This document shows positions 1-7,109 of a DNA stretch of 28,122 nucleotides, one piece after another. Below the pieces are notes generated by a model. That model did not search any database, was not told where the DNA came from, and worked only from the letters and a program-made list of their open reading frames with translations. Source of the stretch: an uncultured Blastocatellia bacterium (GTDB taxonomy: Bacteria > Acidobacteriota > Blastocatellia > Pyrinomonadales > Pyrinomonadaceae); contig CAMLLD010000080.1 of the NCBI GenBank assembly GCA_946480785.1, positions 1 through 28,122 on the forward strand, written 5' to 3'. The position numbers were made by a program, and so were the translations under genes. Within the stretch, counting starts at the first letter, position 1. Every line of letters starts with the position of its first letter.

Positions 1-76
1 TTGGAATGGAAAACCCGCACCCTCGAGGTTTTTACACAAGCTGCTTGACGTCACCTCCGACTATTTTGGCGTCTCA

Positions 77-136
77 TTGGAGTGCGGGGACTTGTCACCG
101 CTTTGGCCAAAGCGCCGACGAGTCGGCGCACTCCAA
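77..136. repeat. REPIN-like palindromic repeat, copy 1
   Basis: Two 30-bp arms (77-106 and 107-136) form an imperfect inverted repeat with no spacer; I count 5 mismatches in 30. The outer ends read TTGGAGTGCGG and CGCACTCCAA. The right half contains its own perfect hairpin, GCGCCGAC-GA-GTCGGCGC, so the element is two REP-like hairpins in inverted order, the definition of a REPIN. It lies 5 bp beyond the stop codon of the hemerythrin gene. A second copy with the same ends lies at 26399-26467. The remaining left edge (1-76) holds nothing I can recognise. Confidence 0.8.
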
Positions 137-141
137 ATTGA

Positions 142-891
142 TCATTTTGGCGGCGGTGGGGCCGTGAACATGTCGAGGCCAGATAGACCAAGACTCGCTT
201 CGATCTCCTCCATGCGCTTCAACGCCGACTCGAAGCCATCGCTGCCGAACATCTCGTTTTCGATGTCTTCAAACTTGTCGCTCAACTGCTCGTATTCCTC
301 GTCGCCCGTCGCCGCCTTCCACGCCGGAAACACGACCGTGTCTTCGATCGCGGCGTGATGCTCGTACATGCGCACGAACGATTCGAGTGTCTTCGCGACG
401 TTCTCGACCTGGTTCGTCGCGATGCGATCCGCTTTCGAGACCGACAACAGCCAATCGGTGATCTCGCGGCCGCGTTGGTGTTGGGCCAACAGCACGTCGC
501 CATACGCGGCCACCGGCCCCTGCACCTTCTTGATCAGCGGAATGATGTAACCCTCTTCCAAACGTTTCTCGTGATAGTCTTCGCCAAACGCGCGAAACAA
601 CTGCGCCGTTTTTTCGAGTGCTTCCGCCGGCAACGACGTCGCGTCCTGGCGCAACTTCACCGCCGACTCCTGATAGACCAGCAACGCGCGCCGCAGGACG
701 CCGTGTTCGCGCATCAGGTCTTCCAACGCGGTTACGTCCACGGGCGTTGCTTCGCCGGGCGCTGGTGGTTTGTTCTCCTCATTCGTCGCGGTGCCGCCAC
801 TTCCGCTCGGCTGCGCGCGGCAACCAATCAACAACGCACCCGCGCCGGCCACTGAAATGCCGGCGAGCAACTGTCTTCTCGTTTGGTTCAA
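142..891 (-). CDS. Hemerythrin-domain lipoprotein (Tat-type signal)
   Basis: Predicted 249-residue exported protein with a hemerythrin HHE four-helix fold, which in this family binds a di-iron centre for O2 or redox sensing or storage. The start chosen is TTG at 891, because AGGAG (900-904) sits 8 nt upstream. An upstream in-frame TTG at 918 lacks this and would add nine residues. The N-terminus reads MNQTRRQLLAG followed by a hydrophobic stretch ending LLIGC (Cys24), so it has twin arginines plus a lipobox. A Ser/Gly/Pro-rich linker follows. Candidate metal ligands are His63 (REHG), His107 and Glu111 (DYHEKRLEE), His138, and His178/179 with Glu183 (YEHHAAIEDTVVFPAW). The gene stands alone and is divergent from the HhH gene. 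Metal occupancy and function are inferred from family motifs only. Confidence 0.85.
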   Translation of the reverse strand: MNQTRRQLLAGISVAGAGALLIGCRAQPSGSGGTATNEENKPPAPGEATPVDVTALEDLMREHGVLRRALLVYQESAVKLRQDATSLPAEALEKTAQLFRAFGEDYHEKRLEEGYIIPLIKKVQGPVAAYGDVLLAQHQRGREITDWLLSVSKADRIATNQVENVAKTLESFVRMYEHHAAIEDTVVFPAWKAATGDEEYEQLSDKFEDIENEMFGSDGFESALKRMEEIEASLGLSGLDMFTAPPPPK

Positions 892-899
892 AGTCCCTG

Positions 900-904
900 C
901 TCCT
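900..904 (-). promoter_or_regulatory. Shine-Dalgarno AGGAG deciding the TTG start at 891
   Basis: On the minus strand AGGAG is followed by 8 nt and then TTG. This favours the shorter reading of the hemerythrin lipoprotein, which also places the twin-arginine motif close to the N-terminus, as expected for a Tat signal. Confidence 0.6.
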
Positions 905-979
905 GAAGTTGGATTCAACGACGCCTTTGATATTACTCTCGTCGCGAGTTTAGACTAAGCACAAACTCAACAGACGATC

Positions 980-1438
980 ATGAACAACGAAGAGATCGCC
1001 CGCCGATTCTATCGCCTGTCCGCGCTAATGGAGATTCGCGGCGACGATCCGTTTCGCCTGCGCTCGTATCGCAACGCGGCCGAGGCGATCGAGGTTTGGC
1101 CCACGCCGCTGAAAGAGATAGCCGACAAAGAGGGCGTGACCGGTTTGCAGGAAATTCCCGGCGTCGGCAAAGCGATCGCGGGGAAAGTGATCGACCTCCT
1201 GAATCGCGGCACTTTCGACGCGTGGGAACGGCTCATCGCGGAAACACCGGAAACCGTTCTCGACCTGACGGAAATCCCCGGCATTGGACCGAAGACGGCG
1301 GCCTTGCTGCACCAGCGTTTCAAAGTCTCGTCGCTGCCGGAGTTGAAAGCGTTCGTTGCGGGCGGCGGGCTGGACATGGTGGACGGCATCGGCCTCAAAA
1401 CCGGGGAAAGAATTAAACAAGCCCTGGATCTTTCTTGA
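980..1438 (+). CDS. Stand-alone PolX N-terminal-type helix-hairpin-helix protein
   Basis: This 152-residue protein resembles only the N-terminal part of family X DNA polymerases: the 8-kDa lyase-like domain plus the following HhH module. It has three HhH-like motifs: LQEIPGVGKAIAGKV (about 56-70), LTEIPGIGPKTAALL (about 96-110) and MVDGIGLKTGERI (about 132-145). Lys69 in AIAGKV aligns by eye with the Schiff-base lysine 72 of human Pol beta (KIAEKI). dRP-lyase-type activity is therefore conceivable but unproven. The nucleotidyltransferase palm and the PHP domain of bacterial PolX are absent. The next gene starts 17 nt downstream, so this is a complete short ORF rather than a truncated polX with visible remnants. 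A DNA-binding or repair role is inferred. The ATG at 980 has no clear Shine-Dalgarno. Confidence 0.8.
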   Translation: MNNEEIARRFYRLSALMEIRGDDPFRLRSYRNAAEAIEVWPTPLKEIADKEGVTGLQEIPGVGKAIAGKVIDLLNRGTFDAWERLIAETPETVLDLTEIPGIGPKTAALLHQRFKVSSLPELKAFVAGGGLDMVDGIGLKTGERIKQALDLS

Positions 1439-1440
1439 TC

Positions 1441-1446
1441 TATAAT
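1441..1446 (+). promoter_or_regulatory. Possible -10 hexamer upstream of the glycosylasparaginase gene
   Basis: An exact TATAAT lies 8 nt before the ATG at 1455, and no Shine-Dalgarno is visible there. If used, transcription would start about at the ATG, giving a leaderless mRNA. I see no good -35 hexamer 16-18 nt upstream, so this is only a candidate. Confidence 0.2.
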
Positions 1447-1454
1447 GCGCCGCT

Positions 1455-2576
1455 ATGACAAAGAAAATCAGACGCCGTGACTTCATGCGCAACAGCGCTG
1501 TTGCTGGTCTCACTCTCGCCGCCGCGAAGCAGCAAGCCGCCGGCTTCCCGACGATCCTGACGCAAAGCGCCGTCAAGCCACTCGTGATTTCTTCGGCCAA
1601 CGGCAACCGCTTCAAGAATGGCGGCACGATGACGGCCGTGCACAAGGCGTTCACGATGATCACCGGCGGGTCTGACGTGCTCGACGCGGTGATTGCGGGC
1701 GTCAATATCGTCGAACTCGATCCACTAGACGACAGTGTTGGTTACGGTGGTTTGCCGAATGCCGACGGGATCGTGCAACTCGATTCGTCAGTGATGCATG
1801 GGCCAAAGAAGCGCGCGGGCGCGGTGGGCGCGATCGAAGGCGTGCGCACGCCGTCGCTGGTGGCGAAGGCGGTAATGGAGTACACGGACCATCATCTGAT
1901 CGTCGGCAAGGGCGCGCAGGAGTTTGCGCGCAACATGGGGTTCAAAATCGAAGACGATCTCAACACTGAGAACTCGCGCAAGCAGTGGCTCGAGTGGAAA
2001 CGACGCACTGACCCCGGTCATTATCTGGATCCGAAAGAACGCGCTGAGGCTGGGCATCGTGTGGCGCTCGAGATGCTCGCGGAAGGAAAACTGCGCGAAG
2101 AGAATCTGCACGGGACGATCAATTGCGACGGTATCAATGCGAAGGGTGAGATCTGTGGTGTGACGACCACGAGCGGTCTCGCGTGGAAGATACCGGGACG
2201 GCTCGGCGACTCACCGATTCTCGGCGCCGGTTTGTATGTCGACGGCGCTGTCGGCGCTGCGGGATCGACCGGTCGCGGCGAAGCGAACCTCTACAATCTC
2301 TGCTCGTTTGTGATCATCGAGGAGATGCGTCGCGGTGCGCATCCGAAAGATGCAGGCATGGAAGTGCTGAATCGAATCAAAGCGAACACGATCGAGAAGC
2401 GTCTGCTGAACAGCCGCGGTTTGCCGAACTTTGGGATCAACTTCTACATCCTGAACGCGAAAGGTGAGTATGCGGGCGTCACGATGTATGAAGGCGCTTC
2501 GTTCGCGATCTGTAACGAGAATGGTCCACAGACGTTGAAATCAGAGGCGCTGCTGCAAGGCAAGCCCAGCGACTGA
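1455..2576 (+). CDS. N4-(beta-N-acetylglucosaminyl)-L-asparaginase, Tat-exported (Ntn hydrolase)
   Basis: A 373-residue member of the glycosylasparaginase / isoaspartyl peptidase (T2) family, which hydrolyses the GlcNAc-Asn bond or beta-aspartyl bonds after autocatalytic cleavage. The N-terminus KIRRRDFMRNSAVAGLTLAAA is a twin-arginine signal. The alpha-subunit part follows (ISSANGN, DAVIAGVNIVELDP, GYGGLPNADG). The predicted self-cleavage site is HG|TIN, making Thr221 the nucleophile and new N-terminus of the beta-subunit. The substrate-pocket signature GLAWKIPGRLGDSPILGAGLYVD follows. Eukaryotic enzymes usually have HDTIG at the cleavage site; here Asp is replaced by Gly. Length fits the family. 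The start is ATG with MTKKIRRR immediately preceding the Tat motif. It follows the HhH gene by 16 nt and may be co-transcribed with it. Confidence 0.9.
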   Translation: MTKKIRRRDFMRNSAVAGLTLAAAKQQAAGFPTILTQSAVKPLVISSANGNRFKNGGTMTAVHKAFTMITGGSDVLDAVIAGVNIVELDPLDDSVGYGGLPNADGIVQLDSSVMHGPKKRAGAVGAIEGVRTPSLVAKAVMEYTDHHLIVGKGAQEFARNMGFKIEDDLNTENSRKQWLEWKRRTDPGHYLDPKERAEAGHRVALEMLAEGKLREENLHGTINCDGINAKGEICGVTTTSGLAWKIPGRLGDSPILGAGLYVDGAVGAAGSTGRGEANLYNLCSFVIIEEMRRGAHPKDAGMEVLNRIKANTIEKRLLNSRGLPNFGINFYILNAKGEYAGVTMYEGASFAICNENGPQTLKSEALLQGKPSD

Positions 2577-2635
2577 CCGGGTAGTGTCTTGCACGCCGGA
2601 GGCTCTTTTGTCGCGATCAACGCCGAAGGGGCGCT

Positions 2636-2876
2636 TGCTCTTTTGTCGTTAACGCCGAAGGCGTTTGCTAATGTCAGCCCAGGGTTGGAGCTTGCGACAC
2701 CCTGGGACTCAGCAGCCCATTGAATCCAACGCTGAAAGCGTTGACTAGATCGTGCGCGAGGTTGCCAACGCTTTCAGCGTTCCAATGCCTCGTACTAGCT
2801 GACCCAGGGTTGTCGCAAGGCTCCAACCCTGGGCTGACATTAGCAAACGCCTTCGGCGTTAACCGACAAAAGAGCA
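2636..2876. repeat. Large (241 bp) near-perfect inverted repeat with nested inner hairpin
   Basis: The left arm, 2636-2706 (71 nt), is the reverse complement of 2803-2876 (74 nt) except for three single-base indels. The arms run from TGCTCTTTTGTCG through the self-palindromic AACGCCGAAGGCGTT, TAATGTCAGCCCAGGGTTGGAGC and a final CCCTGGG. The loop contains a second inverted pair, CCAACGCTGAAAGCGTTG (2727-2744) against GCCAACGCTTTCAGCGTTCC (2764-2783). No convincing ORF lies inside. The element occupies the 439-bp gap between the glycosylasparaginase and the lipoprotein. It could act as a strong transcription barrier. I do not recognise a named family for it. Confidence 0.85.
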
Positions 2877-2984
2877 AACGCTCTCGGCGTTAACCGATAA
2901 GAGCAAACGCTCTCGGCGTTAACCCGGACAAAGAGCAAACGCTCGGCGTTAACCGCGACAAGTGAACGCCTGCGGCGTTCAAAC
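2844..2984 (+). repeat. Short tandem array of 29-32 bp palindromic units
   Basis: Consecutive units start at 2844, 2875, 2904, 2936 and 2965 (the last partial). Each begins CAAACGC, carries a small palindrome of the type AACGCTCTCGGCGTT and ends in a variable ACCGACAAAAGAG-like tail. The first unit belongs to the right arm of the large inverted repeat. Units in the opposite orientation lie at about 2610-2665, to the left and inside the left arm. The units are direct variants of one another with no unique spacers, so this is not CRISPR. Confidence 0.75.
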
Positions 2985-3015
2985 TACTAACAAACTGGCT
3001 GCCCCCAAAACCAGA

Positions 3016-3894
3016 ATGCGTACACGTCGAATAATCCTCGCCATCCTCATCACCTCCGCGCTGCTCACAACAGCGTGCCTCAGGGAGGTCGCCAGTAGTC
3101 TGACCGAAGTGCGAAAGGTCTACGAGGCCTTGAATAAAGAGTTTGGCGAGACCGTCTTCGTGAACGTCAACGAAGGGCCGCGAAACCATCTCGCCCTCAA
3201 CATCTCGTTCATCAACTCCGCCCTAAACAGCCGCTCGTCCGACGAACGCGCGGCGCGCGCGCAACGGACCGCCGACATCGTTAAGCAAACTTACACGCGC
3301 ATTAATAATCTCGACGTCATCTGGGTCGCCTTCGTCCGCCAGGAGACGCATTACGTCGTCTTTCATCGCAGCGACATGATCGACTATTTCAGCTTTAGCA
3401 AAGACGGACGCAGAATGAGGTCGCGCTCAGATTCATCTGACACGACCGGTTCGGGCGTGCAGTTGGAAGTCACTGCATCCTACTCCAGCACCAGCGATGT
3501 ATCCGACGTTTCAGTCAGCGGCATTCAACTCGAGGGGCAACCCGGTGGCCTGGGCATTACGGTCCTGCCGCATTTCACGGTCGCCGGCGACGTGCGAACA
3601 GAAAGAGCGCGCCCACCCAAGGCGGTCCTCTTCTACTTCGCTTCGTATTCCGAGAGTCCGCGCTTTCGCCAAACAGAGCCCATCACCTTCATCGCAGATC
3701 AAAAACCGGTGGTACAACTGGATGGTCAATTCAACGGCAAGGACGCGCAGTTCTGCGAGTTGCCTGTACCTTACCCCGCGTTCAGCAAAATCATCGCGGC
3801 CGACGATCTCGCCATCAAACTAGGCGGCAAAGAGTACAAGTTGAAGCCGAAGGAATTTGCAGCGATTCAGCGGATGGACGATTACGTCAAATAA
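3016..3894 (+). CDS. Exported lipoprotein of unknown function
   Basis: A 292-residue protein beginning MRTRRIILAILITSALLTTAC, a classic lipoprotein signal with lipobox TTAC (Cys21). I chose the ATG at 3016. An upstream in-frame GTG at 2962 would read through the last palindromic repeat unit and push the signal peptide inward. The mature part starts with a predicted helical stretch (SLTEVRKVYEALNKEFGE). It continues with a region typical of globular secreted domains, including a Ser/Thr-rich segment (about residues 140-175) and a beta-rich C-terminal half. I recognise no family. It is followed convergently, 24 bp on, by the small membrane-protein gene. Confidence 0.7.
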   Translation: MRTRRIILAILITSALLTTACLREVASSLTEVRKVYEALNKEFGETVFVNVNEGPRNHLALNISFINSALNSRSSDERAARAQRTADIVKQTYTRINNLDVIWVAFVRQETHYVVFHRSDMIDYFSFSKDGRRMRSRSDSSDTTGSGVQLEVTASYSSTSDVSDVSVSGIQLEGQPGGLGITVLPHFTVAGDVRTERARPPKAVLFYFASYSESPRFRQTEPITFIADQKPVVQLDGQFNGKDAQFCELPVPYPAFSKIIAADDLAIKLGGKEYKLKPKEFAAIQRMDDYVK

Positions 3895-3918
3895 CCCGAT
3901 CCGCGCGTGGTCCAATAC

Positions 3919-4272
3919 TCACACCGATCGCGCCGGCACGGGTTCATTGCCGTACTTCTGCGTCGCGAACCCCACGATTAGACCAACGATCGTTCCCGGC
4001 AACATGATCTGAAAGTAATAACCGCCGTTCAGCAACGCCGTCAGATACGCGAGCACAGCGCCGACCAGCACTCCAAACAAAATCCCGATCGGCAGCGAGT
4101 GAAACTTCTTCGCAAAGAAACCGATCGCGACGCCCGCGATGATGCCTTTGATAGTCGAGCCGATAACGATACCGCCGAGTTGATCGCGAACGGCCGGGGT
4201 GAACCACGCAGTGAGTCCGTCGATGGCGCCGAGTATCGCGCCGAGTATTACGCCGAGCAGGGGTTTGGACAT
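3919..4272 (-). CDS. Small glycine-zipper membrane protein
   Basis: This 117-residue hydrophobic protein has about four membrane segments rich in GxxxG spacing (LLGVILGAILGAIDGL, IGSTIKGIIAGVAIGFF, LPIGILFGVLVGAVLAYL, IMLPGTIVGLIVGFA). It has no catalytic motif. AGGAG lies about 8 nt before the ATG, supporting the start. It lies 60 bp downstream of the Ser/Thr kinase on the same strand and could be the last gene of the sigma-kinase operon. Function unknown. Confidence 0.7.
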   Translation of the reverse strand: MSKPLLGVILGAILGAIDGLTAWFTPAVRDQLGGIVIGSTIKGIIAGVAIGFFAKKFHSLPIGILFGVLVGAVLAYLTALLNGGYYFQIMLPGTIVGLIVGFATQKYGNEPVPARSV

Positions 4273-4332
4273 GTCGTTTTCTCCTTCGTCTACTGTGTTC
4301 TACTCTTCTATTAAACGCGCGGCGCGAAATCT

Positions 4333-5358
4333 TTAACTGCGGGACGTAAAAATCAAAATAATTCTCATAACGAGATACGCGAGCACGAGGAGGATCAGAA
4401 ACCGGTTCTTGCCGGCCCAGCGTGCGCTCTTCTCAAACACGCTCTCGCGATACGCCGACACGGGCTCCGCGTCGAGCCACTTGCCGACCTCGCGCGACAG
4501 CTCGGCCGCAGTGGCGTAGCGCGCGTTCGGCTCCGGCGACATCGCTTTCATGCAGATCGCTTCTGCGGGCTTATTGACTCTCGGATTTGCGGTTCGCGGG
4601 CGCGTTGCTGACGGCGCTCGATCTGTCAACAGAAAATAGAGCACCGCGCCGAGTGAGTAGACATCGGAGCGTTCGTCGAGTCGATCGATTTCACCACGCG
4701 CTTGTTCGGGCGACATGTAAGTGCGTGTACCGATGATCGTGCCGTCAGTCGTGGCTTCCATCGCGTCGTCGGCTTTGTGATCCTGCTTGCTCTTGCCGGG
4801 CAGCCGTAACGTGTCAGCTTCGGACGCGGGTTCGTGTTTGCGCAGAATCTTCGCCACGCCCCAATCGAGCACGAGCACTTCGCCGAACGATCCGATCATG
4901 ATGTTCTGCGGTTTGAGATCGCGATGAATCACGCCGTGCGCGTGCGCAAACGCGACCGCGTCACACGCGGCCTGAAACTTACGGAGGCGATCGCGAATCG
5001 AGTCAGTCTCCGCGGCGTATTCGTCCAAACGTTTACCGCGCACGTACTTCATCGCGTAGAAGATACGACCGTCAGGCAGCACGCCGACGTCGTGCACGGG
5101 AACAATGCCTGGATGTTCGAGGCGCGCGATGATCTGCGCTTCGCGAACCATGCGTTCGCGCAGGTCGGTCGTCAGGTCAGGTGAGTTGAGCACTTTGATC
5201 GCGACCTGGCGATTGAGCTCGGTGTCTTCGGCGAGATACACGGTTCCCATGCCGCCGCGCGCGAGCTCCGTCCGGAGGCGATACTTCGTCGCGGTGAAGT
5301 CAGGATTCACCGCCAGCTCGCGCAGATGATCGATGCGATCGTCAGAGAGCCACTTCAT
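4333..5358 (-). CDS. Membrane-anchored Ser/Thr protein kinase (PknB/Hanks type)
   Basis: A 341-residue Hanks-type kinase. It shows the Gly-rich loop ELARGGMGTVYLAE (31-44), the ATP-binding lysine VAIK (Lys55), the catalytic loop HRDLKPQN (Asp147), and a metal-binding motif that is DWG (165-167) rather than the usual DFG. GTRTYMSPEQARGE (210-223) marks the P+1 region. A single C-terminal membrane helix (FLILLVLAYLVMRIILIF, about 320-337) has almost nothing beyond it, so there is no extracytoplasmic sensor domain. The start codon overlaps the stop of the sigma-factor gene by 4 nt (ATGA), implying translational coupling. Such sigma/kinase pairs are a known arrangement in which kinase activity may control the sigma factor. 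That link is inferred here. Confidence 0.9.
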   Translation of the reverse strand: MKWLSDDRIDHLRELAVNPDFTATKYRLRTELARGGMGTVYLAEDTELNRQVAIKVLNSPDLTTDLRERMVREAQIIARLEHPGIVPVHDVGVLPDGRIFYAMKYVRGKRLDEYAAETDSIRDRLRKFQAACDAVAFAHAHGVIHRDLKPQNIMIGSFGEVLVLDWGVAKILRKHEPASEADTLRLPGKSKQDHKADDAMEATTDGTIIGTRTYMSPEQARGEIDRLDERSDVYSLGAVLYFLLTDRAPSATRPRTANPRVNKPAEAICMKAMSPEPNARYATAAELSREVGKWLDAEPVSAYRESVFEKSARWAGKNRFLILLVLAYLVMRIILIFTSRS

Positions 5359-6101
5359 TTCACTTCGACTCCGAGCAGCGAACGCGCTTCGTTGCGAAAC
5401 TCTGCTTCAGTTGCCGTGATCTCGCGCAGCTTTTCGATGATGATGCGGCGGAAGTCACGTCGCGCGGCAGCGAGATAGTTGTTCACGGTTGCGGCGTCCA
5501 CTCCAAACTGTTCGCCGAGAGATGCGTACGTCAGACGTCCGTTGTCCGCCAGGTCGTAACGTTCGAACAACTCGAAGTAGATTTCTTTTCCGCTCGCGCG
5601 ACACTGCGCGCGCAACGCTTCCACCGCGAGCGTAAACATCCAGCGCACCCACTCGCGATGAAAATAATCTTCCGGAGTTAACTCCGCAGCCGCCGCGTGC
5701 AAGGCAAACTCGTCTGCGGCGCTTACGAAATCGAGTTGAAAGTGTTCCGCGTCGCCGCCGCGCTTGAGACGCTTTCCGGCCTTGCGCTCATTCGCGACAA
5801 AGCCGTCGAGACAGGTGCGCAGAAACGTTTGAAAGCTCGCTTTGCTCGCGTCGTAATTCGCGAAATGGTTTTTCTCAAACGCATTCGCGAAGAAGCCTTG
5901 CGTTAGATCTTTCGCGTCTTCGTTATCGGCTTGCCACTTGAGGCGCACGTATTTGTAAACGGGTTTCCAATAGCTCTCGAGGATCGTTTCGAACGCGCGC
6001 TGTCGCACGCCGTCGTCTTGGCTGCGCGCGCGCACGATCGCCGACTGGTTCGTCTGCGGAAAGCGATGCTGTGCGCCGCCGATGTCTGTGTCCGGATCCA
6101 T
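5355..6101 (-). CDS. ECF-type RNA polymerase sigma factor
   Basis: A 248-residue protein with a sigma-2-like segment (SYWKPVYKYVRLKWQADNEDAKDLTQGFFANAFEK, about residues 43-77). It also has a C-terminal sigma-4-like helix-turn-helix (LTYASLGEQFGVDAATVNNYLAAARRDFRRIIIEKL). Between and around these are longer-than-usual linkers, which explains the size compared with about 180-200 residues for simple ECF factors. It is likely to direct RNA polymerase to its own promoters. No anti-sigma gene follows; instead the Ser/Thr kinase gene overlaps by 4 nt, suggesting control by phosphorylation. The ATG at 6101 has only a poor Shine-Dalgarno (GAGAG immediately before it). Divergent from the 4-TM protein gene over 60 bp. 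Confidence 0.85.
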   Translation of the reverse strand: MDPDTDIGGAQHRFPQTNQSAIVRARSQDDGVRQRAFETILESYWKPVYKYVRLKWQADNEDAKDLTQGFFANAFEKNHFANYDASKASFQTFLRTCLDGFVANERKAGKRLKRGGDAEHFQLDFVSAADEFALHAAAAELTPEDYFHREWVRWMFTLAVEALRAQCRASGKEIYFELFERYDLADNGRLTYASLGEQFGVDAATVNNYLAAARRDFRRIIIEKLREITATEAEFRNEARSLLGVEVK

Positions 6102-6161
6102 CTCTCGCGTCTGAATTATTTCTTTGGCCCAGCAGTCACGATTGCTTTACACTCCGCACGC

Positions 6162-6551
6162 ATGAAGCGATTCCATCTCATCTTCGGACTGGCCATGCTC
6201 GTCGCTTTTCTGCTCACCGGCCAATACATGGATCGTTTTCACGAACACCTGAGAAACATGGCCGATGGTCCACGAATGCTTTATCGCACGCGCCACATCT
6301 TTATCCTGTTCTCAGGCTTGCTGCACCTCGGCATCGGCACGTACTTTCGTTATCGCCTCGATGCGCAGCGACGCATTTTACAGATCGTCGGTAGCTTGCT
6401 GGCAACGGTCGCTTCGGTGTTGTTTATCATAGCGTTCTTTTACGAGCCACATCTCACACACTTGTACGCGCCGCTGTCGAAGGCGGGCGTAATCATGATC
6501 GCGATCGGCGCGCTGCTGCACGCCGTGAGCGGAATTAGGGAAACCACATGA
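6162..6551 (+). CDS. Small four-helix membrane protein, unknown function
   Basis: A 129-residue protein with four predicted membrane segments (LIFGLAMLVAFLLTG; HIFILFSGLLHLGIG; IVGSLLATVASVLFIIAFF; AGVIMIAIGALLHAVSG). The ATG at 6162 is chosen because the first hydrophobic helix follows it directly; the longer reading upstream overlaps the sigma-factor gene. No clear Shine-Dalgarno is visible. Its stop overlaps the next start by 4 nt (ATGA at 6548), so it is co-translated with the DUF1579-like gene. I recognise no family or catalytic motif. Confidence 0.7.
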   Translation: MKRFHLIFGLAMLVAFLLTGQYMDRFHEHLRNMADGPRMLYRTRHIFILFSGLLHLGIGTYFRYRLDAQRRILQIVGSLLATVASVLFIIAFFYEPHLTHLYAPLSKAGVIMIAIGALLHAVSGIRETT

Positions 6552-7084
6552 AACGAGCTGTATATTCCGTCTTCGTGTTTGCTTTGCTGGTTGCGGGCTT
6601 CGGTCTGAGTGGGAAGGCGGTTTACGCGCAGGAGCCGCTTGATGGTCCAAACCGCCCGTTCAAGGATGAACTGCTCGAGAACCTCGTCGGTGATTGGAAA
6701 CTAACGCGGCAGATTCGCGGGCAAGCGGTGCAGAATACGGTGAAGGCCGAGTGGGTTTTGAATCACCAGTTTCTGCGGATTTATATGAAGGACGTCGCGA
6801 CACCGGCGCAGTATGAAGCCATGGTCTTCGTCGGCTACGACAACGCGAGCGACCGCTACGTGGTCCACTGGATCGACGTCTTCGGCGGGCGCTTTTCCGA
6901 GACGCTCGGCTACGGAAAGCGCGACGGCAACGCGATCAAATTCATCTTCGAATATCCCGACGGTCCCTTTCACAACACCTTCACCTGGAACGCCGCCGAC
7001 AAGACGTGGACATTTCTAATGGAACATAAGAACAAGGAAGGCAAATGGACCACCTTCGCCACCGACACCCTGCGCCGCTCATGA
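6548..7084 (+). CDS. Secreted DUF1579-like protein
   Basis: A 178-residue protein with a cleavable signal peptide (VFVFALLVAGFGLSGKAVYAQE; cleavage probably after YA). The mature domain LLENLVGDWKLTRQIRGQ...VKAEWVLNHQFLRIYMKD...YEAMVFVGYDNASDRYVVHWID is the beta-barrel, lipocalin-like pattern seen in DUF1579/DUF1348-style proteins: GDW near the start, then a central FxGYD. The function of the family is not established. AGGG lies a few nucleotides before the ATG. It overlaps the upstream membrane-protein gene by 4 nt. Confidence 0.7.
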   Translation: MKRAVYSVFVFALLVAGFGLSGKAVYAQEPLDGPNRPFKDELLENLVGDWKLTRQIRGQAVQNTVKAEWVLNHQFLRIYMKDVATPAQYEAMVFVGYDNASDRYVVHWIDVFGGRFSETLGYGKRDGNAIKFIFEYPDGPFHNTFTWNAADKTWTFLMEHKNKEGKWTTFATDTLRRS

Positions 7085-7109
7085 CAAGTCAGTCTGGAGT
7101 ACAGAGCTT

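Noticed and set aside
77..358. Small plus-strand reading frame starting MECGDLSPLW.
   Set aside because: Its start lies in the REPIN and the rest is antisense to the hemerythrin gene.
2844..2984. Regular repeats that could suggest a CRISPR array.
   Set aside because: Units are contiguous variants of each other without unique spacers, each is a palindrome, and no cas gene is near.
2962..3015. Upstream GTG start for the lipoprotein gene.
   Set aside because: It would translate part of the palindromic repeat and bury the lipoprotein signal; the ATG at 3016 places the signal peptide at the N-terminus.
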